From Halostagnicola kamekurae (GTDB lineage Archaea; Halobacteriota; Halobacteria; Halobacteriales; Natrialbaceae), in contig NZ_FOZS01000004.1 of the NCBI RefSeq assembly GCF_900116205.1, positions 186,001 through 250,000 on the forward strand: a stretch of 64,000 bases of DNA, given 5' to 3'. The notes beneath the pieces are model-generated. The model did no database searches. It saw only the letters and a program-made list of their open reading frames with translations, and was not told where the DNA came from. A program made the translations under genes and the position numbers. This document shows, piece by piece, positions 43,251 through 52,575 of the stretch; the stretch's first letter is position 1; each line of letters starts with the position of its first letter.

Positions 43251-44495
43251 ATGAGCGAATTTCACGACGGAGAATCGTTAGTTCGGTACGCGGACATTGA
43301 ACGAGCACGCGACCGCCTCGACGACGAGACGGTCGTCAAGCGGACACCAGTCGAGCGGAGCACGTCGCTCGGCGAGATGGTCGACGCGGAGGTGTATCTG
43401 AAGATGGAGCACCTCCAGTGGACCGGCTCGTTCAAGACCCGTGGGGCGTACAACAAGATCAGCCGGGCGGTCGACGACGGAGCCGACGAGTTCGTCGCCG
43501 CGAGCGCGGGCAACCACGCACAGGGCGTCGCTCTCGCGGCGACGAACTGCGGCGCGGACTCGACGATCGTGATGCCGACCCACGCCCCGCAGGCGAAGAT
43601 CGACGCGACGCGGAGCTACGGCGCGACGGTCGAATTGGTCGGGCAGGACTTCCAGGAGGCGATGACGTACGCCCAGGAGTACGCCGCCGACAACGACGTC
43701 GAGTTCGTCCACGCGTACGACGATCCGCTCATCGTTGCCGGACAGGGGACGCTCGGTATCGAGATCCACGAGGACTGCCCCGATGTCGACACCGTCGTCG
43801 TCCCCATCGGTGGCGGGGGACTCATCAGCGGCGTCGCCACCGCTCTCGAACGCCTCTCTCCCGAGACGCGCGTCGTCGGCGTCCAGGCCGAGGGGGCCGC
43901 GACCGTCCACGAGAGTCTCGACAAGGGAATCCCGGTCACGCTCGACGAAGTCGATACCATCGCCGACGGGATCGCGACCGGCGGGATCTCCGACTTGACA
44001 CTGGGACTCATCGAGGACCACGTCGACGTGGTCGTCACCGTCTCCGACGCGGAGATCGCTAACGCGCTCCTGCTGTTGCTCGAGCGCGCGAAACAGGTCG
44101 TCGAGGGCGCGGCCGCCGCGTCGGTCGCGGCCGTCCTGAGCGACCAATTGGACGTCAGCGGTGAGACCGTCATGCCCGTCCTCGGCGGCGGGAACCTGGA
44201 CATGACGATGCTGCAGACGATCCTCATCCACGCGCTCACGGAGCGGGGACAGATCCTGCGGCTTCGCGTCCGAATCGACGACATGCCCGGAAAGATGGAC
44301 GTCATCTCGGGAGTCATCGCCGACCACGGAGCGAACATCCAGACGGTTCGGCACGACCGCGCGGTCGAGGACCTCACCGTCGGCGAAGCGTACCTGGTGT
44401 TTCAGATCGAGACCAGCGGTGCCGAACACGCTGCGACGATCATCGATGCAATCGAAGAGGAAGGGTACGTCGTCGAGGACATCAACCGCAAATAA
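43251..44495 (+). CDS. ilvA: Threonine/serine ammonia-lyase with ACT domain
   Basis: The 414-residue PLP enzyme has Lys62 in TGSFKTRGAYNKI, the SAGNHAQGVAL and phosphate-binding IGGGGLISGVATAL loops, and a C-terminal ACT-type domain (about 325-414; LRLRVRIDDMPGKMDVISGV). It belongs to the threonine dehydratase family, whose members usually also act on serine. It immediately follows dehydrogenase-GcvT copy 2, so serine formed by GlyA is a likely substrate, giving pyruvate and ammonia by way of aminoacrylate. The ACT domain implies amino-acid regulation. Threonine to 2-oxobutyrate for isoleucine synthesis remains an alternative. Confidence 0.9.
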   Translation: MSEFHDGESLVRYADIERARDRLDDETVVKRTPVERSTSLGEMVDAEVYLKMEHLQWTGSFKTRGAYNKISRAVDDGADEFVAASAGNHAQGVALAATNCGADSTIVMPTHAPQAKIDATRSYGATVELVGQDFQEAMTYAQEYAADNDVEFVHAYDDPLIVAGQGTLGIEIHEDCPDVDTVVVPIGGGGLISGVATALERLSPETRVVGVQAEGAATVHESLDKGIPVTLDEVDTIADGIATGGISDLTLGLIEDHVDVVVTVSDAEIANALLLLLERAKQVVEGAAAASVAAVLSDQLDVSGETVMPVLGGGNLDMTMLQTILIHALTERGQILRLRVRIDDMPGKMDVISGVIADHGANIQTVRHDRAVEDLTVGEAYLVFQIETSGAEHAATIIDAIEEEGYVVEDINRK

Positions 44496-44765
44496 TCAAA
44501 TATCACATATATAGTGCGCAATCACGCCCGGAGAGGCAGTTCACCGCGCACAATATGTTCGACAACAGATAGAAGGTCAGGCTTATAACGAACGATAGAG
44601 ACAACTCATGCGTGACAGTGACAAACGATGACCGGAACTAGGGAGTGGACGAATCCGAGACGTACCGAGAGCCCGGAACCGAGAAGCGATCCGCTCGGCT
44701 CCGGACTGGAGACGCCCACACGGGTGGCCGAACAGTGCCGACTGTCTGTAATGGGGTGATCGAGA

Positions 44766-46400
44766 ATGGCACAATCAGATCAGAAGGGGCCGTTCGGACA
44801 GTTCGTTGACGAGCTTGATACGCCGGTGTTCGCGGTCGGCTTCGTCGCCGCGGTAGTCGCGGTGCTCGCGTTCCTCGTCAGTCCGGATACCACGACGGGG
44901 TACATGACCGGCGTGAACGACTTCCTGTGGACTGTGGCGGGCTGGTGGTACCTGGTCGCGATGTTCCTGCTCGTCGCTTTCGTTGGGTTCCTGATATTCG
45001 GTCCCTGGGGGAACATCAAGCTCGGCGCCCCGGACGAGAAGCCGGAGTTCTCGTTCCCCGCGTACTTCGCGATGCTGTATTCCGCCGGGATCGCCGCCGG
45101 GATCGTGTTCTGGGGACCGGCTGAGGCGATCTTCCATTACGACGCCGTCTCGCCGTTCGTCGGCGCGGAGGCCCAGTCGTCGGGAGCGGCCGTCAGCGCG
45201 ATCCAGTACACGTTCTTCCACTGGGGACTCTCCGCATGGACCGCCTACGTCGTTATGGCGCTGCCGATCGCGTACTTCGCGTACAGATACGATGCACCGA
45301 TGCGTATTTCGACAGTGATCGCTCCGTGGGTCGGGTTCGACAACCTTGATAGTCCGATCGCGAAAGTCATCGACATTCTCGCGGTGTTCGCGACGATTGG
45401 CGGCGTCGCAACGACGCTGGGGCTGGTCGGGAGCCAGTTCCTCGTCGGCGTCGAGTGGATGACCGGCGTGAACGTCGGCGACTTCGGAACGGTGATCGTG
45501 ATCACCGGCCTAACCGTCGCGTTCACGATTTCGGTCGCACTCGGCATCAAGAAGGGCATCCGTCGGCTTTCGTACTTCAACATGGTCCTATTCGGCGTGG
45601 TGACCGTCGCGACGTTCGTCCTCGGCCCGACGGCGTACATCATGTCGGTCGGGACCGAAGCGCTCGGCGCGTACGCGAACCAGTTCGTCACGATGAGCTT
45701 CTACACCGGCGCCGAGACTACCATGGGCGGCGGCGTCGCCGAGTGGGTCGGCAGCTGGACCGTCTTCTACTGGGCATGGTGGTTCTCCTGGACGCCGTTC
45801 GTCGGCCTGTTCATCGCCCGCATCTCCCGCGGCCGGACGGTTAGACAGGTCGCTGTCACGGGCGTGATCGCCTCGACCGGCATCACGATTCCCTGGTTCG
45901 CGACGATGGGCGGCACCGCCATCTTCCTTCAGGAGAACGGCCGAGCCGACATTCTCTCCGTCATCAATGAACTCGGCGAGGCCGGGTCCGGCTACCCGCT
46001 GTTCGAGGCGCTTCCGCTCGGGGGCCTGCTGACGGTGCTGTTCCTCGTCCTCGTGACGACGTTCCTCGTCACGTCAGCCGACTCCTCGACGCTGGCGCTG
46101 GGCATGTTGACAACCGGCGGCGCCGAGAGCCCGTCGACGATCAACCGCGTCATTTGGGGTTTCCTCATCGGCGCGCTCGCGTCGCTACTGATGGTCACCG
46201 GCGGCGTCGACGCGCTCCAGCAGGCCGCGATCATCACCGGCGGTCCGTTCTCGATCATCGCCATCCTGGCCGTCGTCGCGATGATCGTCTCCTTCGGCGA
46301 TCGCCGGCCGCTGTTCCTCCGCGAGGAGGACGATGTCTCTCTCCCGAACCCCGAACTCAAGCCGACCGAGCAGGAGGGCGCTGATCCATCCGACGACTGA
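44766..46400 (+). CDS. BCCT-family betaine/carnitine/choline transporter
   Basis: The 544-residue protein has twelve predicted membrane helices. The family signature is complete: a Trp-rich helix with FYWAWWFSWTPFVGLFIARI followed by SRGRTVRQ, and the substrate-binding glycine stretch SAGIAAGIVFWGPAEAIFHY in helix 3. The cytoplasmic tail is short and acidic. BCCT carriers import glycine betaine and relatives by sodium or proton symport. Encoded in the same direction after the ammonia-lyase, it is the likely entry point of the pathway, although haloarchaea also use such carriers for osmoprotection. About 270 bp separate it from the gene upstream. Confidence 0.93.
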   Translation: MAQSDQKGPFGQFVDELDTPVFAVGFVAAVVAVLAFLVSPDTTTGYMTGVNDFLWTVAGWWYLVAMFLLVAFVGFLIFGPWGNIKLGAPDEKPEFSFPAYFAMLYSAGIAAGIVFWGPAEAIFHYDAVSPFVGAEAQSSGAAVSAIQYTFFHWGLSAWTAYVVMALPIAYFAYRYDAPMRISTVIAPWVGFDNLDSPIAKVIDILAVFATIGGVATTLGLVGSQFLVGVEWMTGVNVGDFGTVIVITGLTVAFTISVALGIKKGIRRLSYFNMVLFGVVTVATFVLGPTAYIMSVGTEALGAYANQFVTMSFYTGAETTMGGGVAEWVGSWTVFYWAWWFSWTPFVGLFIARISRGRTVRQVAVTGVIASTGITIPWFATMGGTAIFLQENGRADILSVINELGEAGSGYPLFEALPLGGLLTVLFLVLVTTFLVTSADSSTLALGMLTTGGAESPSTINRVIWGFLIGALASLLMVTGGVDALQQAAIITGGPFSIIAILAVVAMIVSFGDRRPLFLREEDDVSLPNPELKPTEQEGADPSDD

Positions 46401-46509
46401 CCGTTTCCGCGGTCTCGGTCACTGTCGCCCGCGTAGTCGGCTCCGGATGCGGTTCGGAGCACCCGCCTCGAGACGTCAGTAGCCGTCCGAGCCGAACCGG
46501 CGGAACGGT

Positions 46510-46685
46510 CGAACCGTAGATTGGAAACTTCTGGCAGGGTCGTCAACACACGATGAGACGCCCTCGGCGACCACGCCGGACGACGGCGCGTCGAGCACGT
46601 CGACGATGCGCTCGGTGACGGTTTCCATTTCGGCCTCCCTGAGGTCGCGAGTCGCGGGCACGGGGGTGCCCACGCGGATCTTCAC
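46510..46685 (-). pseudogene. C-terminal remnant of a second glyA
   Basis: The minus strand reads IRVGTPVPATRDLREAEMET, then VTERIVDVLDAP and a decayed tail. It aligns with the last 60 residues of the intact GlyA (IRVGTPALTTRGFGEKEMKT, VADLIVNVLDNP). The rest of the gene is missing. It lies 70 bp from ridA on the opposite strand. Confidence 0.82.
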
Positions 46686-46723
46686 AAAATATAATTCTGC
46701 TAACTAGACGTGGAACGGAACCG

Positions 46724-46734
46724 ACATTTAAGAG
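46724..46734 (+). promoter_or_regulatory. TATA-like box of ridA
   Basis: ACATTTAAGAG lies 24-34 nt before the ATG at 46758 and supports a leaderless start there. Confidence 0.45.
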
Positions 46735-46757
46735 ACCCGAACTGGTACCCTATTGTG

Positions 46758-47135
46758 ATGCGAACCGTTAGCACCGACGACGCACCGGCAGCCGTTGGCG
46801 CGTACAGTCAGGCGACCAGAACCGACGACGTCCTCATCACCGCTGGCCAGCTCCCGCTGACCGCGGACGGCGACCTGCTGGACGACGAATCGGTCGGCGA
46901 CCAGACGAGACAGTGCCTGGAAAACGTCGCGGCGATCCTCGAGGCGGAAGGCCTGTCGATGGACGACGTCCTCAAGACGACGGTCTTCCTCGACGACATC
47001 GACGACTTCGAGGAGTTCAACGAGGTCTACAGCGAGTTCTTCAGCGAGGAGCCGCCCGCTCGGAGCGCGGTCGAAGTCGGCCGCGTCCCGAAGGGTGCGG
47101 CGATCGAGATCGAAGCGACCGCGGCTGTCGAATAG
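46758..47135 (+). CDS. ridA: RidA-family enamine/imine deaminase
   Basis: The 125-residue product has the complete RidA (YjgF) pattern: APAAVGAYSQATR with the conserved Ser-Gln pair, LITAGQLPLTADG, the central TRQCLENVAAILEAEG helix and the C-terminal RSAVEVGRVPKGAAIEIEAT, which contains the catalytic Arg position and the Pro-x-x-Ala-x-Ile-Glu end. RidA hydrolyses 2-aminoacrylate and related enamines formed by PLP ammonia-lyases, so its placement 2.3 kb from ilvA is functionally sensible. It is flanked by a glyA fragment, mirroring the intact glyA plus broken ridA at 20-21.6 kb. Confidence 0.93.
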   Translation: MRTVSTDDAPAAVGAYSQATRTDDVLITAGQLPLTADGDLLDDESVGDQTRQCLENVAAILEAEGLSMDDVLKTTVFLDDIDDFEEFNEVYSEFFSEEPPARSAVEVGRVPKGAAIEIEATAAVE

Positions 47136-47541
47136 GCGACCGCGGCGAGCACCGGTCCGAAATCGATCCGTCTGTCCCTCCGTTTCGTTCCGTCGATCAC
47201 GATCAGCGAAGCGAGAACGAAGAATACGACCGCTCGAGATGTCAGTTGCCGGTGGGATCGTTCGCCGGGGCTTCCCCGTCTGCCGACTGTCGAGTCCTCA
47301 CGGACGCCAGTACGATTCCTCGATAGAACGAACCGCTACGCGAAGCACACGCCGCATCATGTTCGAGACTTCATAACGTTGTCAGTGGTATCGGTTGTCC
47401 GTCGAGCGCGTCTCGAGGCCCGAGGTCAGTTGCCGTCGAGACAGTATCCGACGGCGGTTCGTCTCGGTTACACCGATCGGGTCGCGCCGCTCACTCGAGT
47501 TCGAGGGAATCGAAGAGAACGCTATCGCGGGAGGAAACCCA
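47136..47541. other. Gene-free stretch
   Basis: About 400 bp lie between the convergent ridA and purU ends. No gene, repeat or RNA was recognised. Confidence 0.4.
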
Positions 47542-48519
47542 TCAGTCGTCGGCGACGGCCGTTGTGTCACCGTCTTCAGCGGAGAGTTCCTCGCGGCTGT
47601 CGACCGGCTCGCTGGGATTCACCCGATCCAGTTCCGTCGGGGCACCGAGCTGGGCGTCGGTCGCGTTCGGATCGACGACTCTCGTCTGTCCGCCCTCGAC
47701 CGCGATCTCGTCCTCGAGGTGCAACTGAATCGCCTCCACGAGAGCGTCCGCCTCGAGCGGCTGGCCGCGGTCCTTGAGGTCCGCTTCGGTCGCGTCAGCG
47801 GGGACGTTGAACGCCCGTTGGGCGATGATCGGTCCCTGATCGAGGTCCGTGGTCACGTAGTGAGCAGTGACGCCGGCAATCCGGACGCCCTCTTCGAGGG
47901 CCTGCCGGTAGGCGGCTGCCCCGGGGAACGCCGGCAGCAGCGAGGGGTGGACGTTGATGATGCGGTCTTCGTACCGGAAGACGACCTCCGGTGAGAGGAT
48001 CCGAATGTAGCGGGCCAGCGCGATGAGATCGGTCTCGTACTCCGCGAGGAGGTCGACGAGCTCGTTCTCGTCCGGCGTTCCGTTCTCGTCACCGACGTCG
48101 TGGAAGGGGACGTCGTACTCCTCCGCGAGTGGGCGGAGCGTGCCGTGATTTCCGATGACGACCCCGATGTCGGCGCCGAGTTCGTCGTTCGCCCAGCGCT
48201 CGAGGAGGGCCTCCAGGCAGTGGCTCTCCTTGGTGACGAGCACGGCGATGGACTGATCCTCGCAACTGGACGGGAATCGAACTTGGACATCGACGCCGAA
48301 CTCGTCGCCGAGCGCGTCGAGGTCCGTCCGGAGTCGTTCCTGCGAGACTGGCATCTCGGACGCGTCGACTTGCATGGTCATCCGAAACGTGCCGTCCCGA
48401 ACGGCCTGATCCAGGTCGACGATGTCCACGTCGCGTTCGAACAGCAGCGACGTCACGTCGGCGATTATCTCCGAGTTGTCGTCGCCGACGATCGTGATCT
48501 CGGTCCGCTCACGAGTCAT
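47542..48519 (-). CDS. purU: Formyltetrahydrofolate deformylase
   Basis: PurU hydrolyses 10-formyl-THF to THF and formate. The start at 48519 follows a clear GGAGGTG ribosome-binding site and gives 325 residues. Residues 1-85 are an ACT-type regulatory domain; the formyltransferase domain has the Asn-His-Asp catalytic triad in INVHPSLLPAFPG and YVTTDLDQGPII. A non-conserved acidic extension of about 40 residues follows the domain, longer than in bacterial PurU. With FolD it would dispose of excess methylene units from demethylation and regenerate free THF. It is the island's source of formate. Confidence 0.92.
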   Translation of the reverse strand: MTRERTEITIVGDDNSEIIADVTSLLFERDVDIVDLDQAVRDGTFRMTMQVDASEMPVSQERLRTDLDALGDEFGVDVQVRFPSSCEDQSIAVLVTKESHCLEALLERWANDELGADIGVVIGNHGTLRPLAEEYDVPFHDVGDENGTPDENELVDLLAEYETDLIALARYIRILSPEVVFRYEDRIINVHPSLLPAFPGAAAYRQALEEGVRIAGVTAHYVTTDLDQGPIIAQRAFNVPADATEADLKDRGQPLEADALVEAIQLHLEDEIAVEGGQTRVVDPNATDAQLGAPTELDRVNPSEPVDSREELSAEDGDTTAVADD

Positions 48520-48805
48520 CGCTCCCACCTCCGGGACCCGTCCTCGGTCGCGGCGGTCGGCTTCGCTCGGCCGATCCGGTGGCGCGTGCTGATCGGTCTA
48601 CTCGGTCTGTCGCCGCGGCGAACGGCGCATTCTGTGCTAGTGGCATTCATTCTCCTGTTCCAGATCGCCGTTAAAGAAGCTTGGCTCTCCTGATATCGGG
48701 AGGATAGGACGTGTTTGCCGACCGGCTCTTCCATTCGAAATACCGACACTATGAAAAGCAGCGTTCGGGTCGGTCGGCGATCGTCTCCGATCGGGCCGAG
48801 AGAAC

Positions 48806-50017
48806 TCAGGCCTCCGTTCGGAGGTAATCGACGACGGCGGTCGGCTCGTCTTCGAGACCGCCGCCCTGTGCGAACGTCGGTCCGCCACCGCCACCGCCGC
48901 CGAACGTCGCCGTGACGTCGTCGACGAGTTCGCTGGCATCCGTCTCACCGGTCGTGCCGACGACCACGAACGCGCTTCCGTTCACGCCAGTCAGCGCGAT
49001 CACGTCGCCGATATCGCCCGCGAGCGAGCGCACGCGCTCCGACACGTCGTTGGGGCCGATACCGTCGATATCGAGTTCGCCGACCACCCACTCCTCGCCG
49101 CCCTTCGAGACGGTGTCGTCGCCCAGCGACTCGAGGCGGTTCTCGAGAAGGCGATCGCGCAGGGCGTCGACCTCCGCCTCGAGGGCTGTGTCCTCTTCGA
49201 CGATGCTGGCCGCTCGCTCCGGGAGTCCCTCGACGCTCGTCTCCAGCGTTCGGGCGGCTCGGGTCGCGGCCCGCATCTCCTCGAGCCGTGCGCGAACGGC
49301 GGCCGGGCCGACCGCGTACTCGACGCGCACGAGACCCGATCCCGGATTCGACACCTCGAGGATCTCTACGGCCCCAATCTCGACGGTGTTTTCGACGTGT
49401 GTTCCGCCGCAGGCAGCAACGTCCCAGCCGTCGATCTCGACGACGCGGACGGTCTCGGTCGTCTCGGCCGCGCCGGTCTCGTTGAAGACGATTTTGTCGC
49501 GATCTCGGGCCTGAGCCGCGTCCATCTCCCGCCAAGAGACGTCTCTCGACTCCCAGACGACCTCGTTGACCATCCGCTGGAGGGTGAGCGCGTTCACCTC
49601 GTCCGGGTCGCGGTCGATCTCGAAGTCGATACGGCCCTTCTCCGCGTCGATGTCGAACCCGCCGTAGCCGTGGTCGTCGAACAGTTCGCGAGCGGCGCCA
49701 TACAGCACGTGACTGGCGGTGTGCGCCCGCATACAGTAGGTCCGGAACTCGTTGTCGATCGAGCCGATCACGTCGTCGCCCGCCTCGAAGTCGGGCATCG
49801 TCGCCAGTGTGTGAACGGTCTCGCCGTCGCGCGTCTGTACGTCGACGACGTCGATCTCGTCCAACGTCCCGCGATCGGCCGGTTGGCCACCACCTTCGGC
49901 GTAGAAGTACGTCTCCTCAAGCCGAACATCGGTCTCGTCGACGGACCGCACCGTCGCCTCGAACTCCGTCACGTACGGCTCGCCCGGTGCGCGATTGTCT
50001 CTCGATTCGGAAGCCAT
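48806..50017 (-). CDS. alaX: Alanyl-tRNA editing protein AlaX (long form)
   Basis: The ATG at 50017 gives 403 residues. The editing domain has the zinc motif HxxxH in MRAHTASHVLYG and the C-x3-H partner in VAACGGTHVENT, with the N-terminal FYAEGGGQPAD motif. A coiled segment (about 235-300) leads to a C-terminal DHHA1-like domain with GGGGGGGPTFAQGGG. The long form therefore resembles AlaRS from the editing domain onward, without the aminoacylation core. AlaX removes Ser or Gly from tRNA-Ala. It is divergent from folCP with 90 bp between starts. Confidence 0.92.
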   Translation of the reverse strand: MASESRDNRAPGEPYVTEFEATVRSVDETDVRLEETYFYAEGGGQPADRGTLDEIDVVDVQTRDGETVHTLATMPDFEAGDDVIGSIDNEFRTYCMRAHTASHVLYGAARELFDDHGYGGFDIDAEKGRIDFEIDRDPDEVNALTLQRMVNEVVWESRDVSWREMDAAQARDRDKIVFNETGAAETTETVRVVEIDGWDVAACGGTHVENTVEIGAVEILEVSNPGSGLVRVEYAVGPAAVRARLEEMRAATRAARTLETSVEGLPERAASIVEEDTALEAEVDALRDRLLENRLESLGDDTVSKGGEEWVVGELDIDGIGPNDVSERVRSLAGDIGDVIALTGVNGSAFVVVGTTGETDASELVDDVTATFGGGGGGGPTFAQGGGLEDEPTAVVDYLRTEA

Positions 50018-50106
50018 CGTGCTGACTGACAGCACACACCGTTATAAACCATGTGGAGGTCCCGGTTCGGCGACACATTAATGAAGTCGCCGGTGGCACC
50101 TGTGGT

Positions 50107-52539
50107 ATGGAGTATCACGAGTCGGTCGACTACCTCGAGTCGCTACAGCGGCGTCGACCCAAGCTCGGAACGGAAACGACCGCCGCGTTGCTCACGCATC
50201 TCGACCGGCCCCAAGCAGACCTCGACTGCGTCCAGATCGCCGGGTCGAACGGGAAGGGGAGCACCGCATGTATGCTCGAACGGATTCTTCGCGACGCCGG
50301 ACTCGACGTCGGCCTCTATACGTCGCCTGATCTAAACGATCTGCGCGAACGAGTCCAGATCAACGGCCGGAAAATTCCGAAACAGCGGGTCCGCGAGTTT
50401 GTCGCCGAAATCGACGACCGTGTCGAACGGCTCCGCGAGGCAGACGATACGCCGACCTACTTCGAGGTTCTCACGGCGCTTGCGCTCCACCACTTCGCAA
50501 CTGAGAACGTTGACGTCGCCGTCCTTGAGGTCGGCATCGGCGGCCGATACGACGCGACGAGCGCCGTCGATCCCGTCGCGAGCGCCGTGACCAGCGTCTC
50601 GCTGGAGCACACTGACATCCTCGGCGACACGATCGAGGAAATCGCCCGCGACAAGGCACAGGTCGCGCCAGCCGATGCGCCGCTGGTGACCGGCGCGTCG
50701 GGAGCGGCCCTCGAGGCGATTCGTTCGGAGACGGACGCGATTACCGTCGGAAGCGACGTCGCTGACGTGGTCGCCCGCGAGCACGGGCTGGCATCGCCGA
50801 TCGAGAGCGAGATTTCGATCGCGGGACCGAAGTGGTCGCTCGAGACGAGGCTGCCGCTCGTTGGCCCCCATCAGGCGACCAACGCCGGCGTCGCGGCGAC
50901 GCTGGCCGATCAGGTCGCCGGCGTCGATCCGGGGTCGATCGAACGCGGTCTTCGCGACGCCCACTGGCCGGGTCGGTTCGAAGTCATGTCGACTGCGCCG
51001 CTCGCGATCCTCGACGGCGCGCACAATCCGGGTGCCTGCGAGACGCTCGCCTCGCTCGTCGACCGATACTCGTTCGACGATCTTCACCTCGTCTTCGGTG
51101 CGATGCGGGAGAAGGATCACCGAGGAATGGCGACGGCGTTGCCGTCCCCCGACGGGCTCTATCTTTGTGAGCCGGACGTGCCCCGAGCCGAGAACGCGGC
51201 CGCCCTGGCGGCCGCGTTCGACGATCGCACGGCGACGATCGACTGCGCCGAGTCCGTTCTCGAGGCGACCGAGCGGGCGCTATCGGCGGCCGACGAAGAC
51301 GATTGCGTCCTCGTCACCGGCTCGCTGTACGCGGTCGCCGAAGCGCGCGACCGGTGGACGCGGCTCCAGATCCCGAAGCGGACGGACACCGCGGAGCAGG
51401 CGCGGGACGTGCTCACGAGCGCGGCCGTCAGCGCGGAGACCGCCGAGTCCGTCGCGGACGAGACCGTCCACCGAACGATAAAGACCTATCTGCGCGGTCC
51501 GCAGGCCGAGCGAGTCGAACGGGTATTCGAGGCGATCGGCGGAACGTGCGTCCGTTCGGACGCCGAGACAGCCGATCGCCGCGTCGCGACGGTCCTCTCC
51601 GGGACGTCGTCGCAGTTCCGAGAGCTGCTCACGAAACTGTCAGACTCCGACCACGGTCTCGCACACGTCGCCGCCCAACTCCGGCGAGTGATAGACGACG
51701 ACCGCGTCGACGACCGAGCTGATCGCGATCGGTATCCGTGGGATCGAACCCCTGCGGTCATGGGCATCCTGAACGTGACGCCAGACAGTTTTCACGACGG
51801 GGGCGAGTACGATCGCGTGCCGGAGGCGGTCCGCCGAGCCCGCGAGATGGCCGGCAACGGCGCGGATATCATCGACGTTGGCGGCGAGAGCACACGTCCC
51901 GGCGCCGAGCCGGTTTCGATTGCCGAGGAGATCGACCGCGTCATCCCGGTCATCGAACGCGTCGCGGATCTGGGCCTAGACGTCCCGATCTCGGTCGACA
52001 CGCGGAAAGCGGCGGTCGCCGACGCCGCCCTCGAGGCGGGCGCCGACATCGTCAACGACGTCTCCGGACTCGAGGACCCGGAGATGCGCTTCGTCGCGGC
52101 CGACCACGACGCGTCGCTCGTCGTCATGCACAGCCTCGAGACGCCCGTCGATCCCGATCGGACCGCCACCTACGATGACGTCGTCGAAGACGTCCTTCAC
52201 GAACTCACGGAGACGGTGTTGCTCGCGGAACGCGCGGGACTCGATCGGGAGCAGATCGTCGTCGACCCCGGGCTCGGCTTTGGAAAGGACCCTGCCGAAA
52301 GCCTGGAACTGGCTGCCAGGATCGACGAGTTGCGCGCGTTGGGGTGTCCCGTCATGATTGGCCATTCTCAGAAGTCGATGTTCAATCGCGTCGGCTGTGA
52401 ACCCGAGAAGCGATTACCGCCGACGCTCGCTGTGACGACTATGGCGGCCGAACGCGGCGCCGACGTCATCAGAGTTCACGACGTCCCGGAAAACGCCGCT
52501 GCGGTTCGGACGGTCCGCACGGCGGACAGACGATACTGA
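50107..52539 (+). CDS. folCP: FolC-linker-dihydropteroate synthase fusion (FolCP)
   Basis: The 810-residue protein joins a folylpolyglutamate/dihydrofolate synthase (about 1-420; ATP loop IAGSNGKGST at 45-54, LEVGIGGRYDAT, ILDGAHNPGA) to a dihydropteroate synthase (about 550-810; MGILNVTPDSFHDGG, DVGGESTRPGAEPV, VDPGLGFGK, IGHSQKSMF). The 130-residue linker contains IKTYLRGPQAERVERVFEAI. In Haloferax a polypeptide of this layout was reported to supply folate synthesis and a reductase-like function through its linker; whether this applies here is unknown. The start at MEYHES matches the conserved FolC N-terminus. It supplies THF for the methyl-transfer steps. Confidence 0.93.
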   Translation: MEYHESVDYLESLQRRRPKLGTETTAALLTHLDRPQADLDCVQIAGSNGKGSTACMLERILRDAGLDVGLYTSPDLNDLRERVQINGRKIPKQRVREFVAEIDDRVERLREADDTPTYFEVLTALALHHFATENVDVAVLEVGIGGRYDATSAVDPVASAVTSVSLEHTDILGDTIEEIARDKAQVAPADAPLVTGASGAALEAIRSETDAITVGSDVADVVAREHGLASPIESEISIAGPKWSLETRLPLVGPHQATNAGVAATLADQVAGVDPGSIERGLRDAHWPGRFEVMSTAPLAILDGAHNPGACETLASLVDRYSFDDLHLVFGAMREKDHRGMATALPSPDGLYLCEPDVPRAENAAALAAAFDDRTATIDCAESVLEATERALSAADEDDCVLVTGSLYAVAEARDRWTRLQIPKRTDTAEQARDVLTSAAVSAETAESVADETVHRTIKTYLRGPQAERVERVFEAIGGTCVRSDAETADRRVATVLSGTSSQFRELLTKLSDSDHGLAHVAAQLRRVIDDDRVDDRADRDRYPWDRTPAVMGILNVTPDSFHDGGEYDRVPEAVRRAREMAGNGADIIDVGGESTRPGAEPVSIAEEIDRVIPVIERVADLGLDVPISVDTRKAAVADAALEAGADIVNDVSGLEDPEMRFVAADHDASLVVMHSLETPVDPDRTATYDDVVEDVLHELTETVLLAERAGLDREQIVVDPGLGFGKDPAESLELAARIDELRALGCPVMIGHSQKSMFNRVGCEPEKRLPPTLAVTTMAAERGADVIRVHDVPENAAAVRTVRTADRRY

Positions 52540-52575
52540 CCCCCTACGTCGGGAACCAGAACGAAGCGACCACGG

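Noticed and set aside
43278-44429. 383-codon minus-strand frame
   Set aside because: Antisense to the ammonia-lyase gene; composition is Arg/Asp repeats with no conserved motif.
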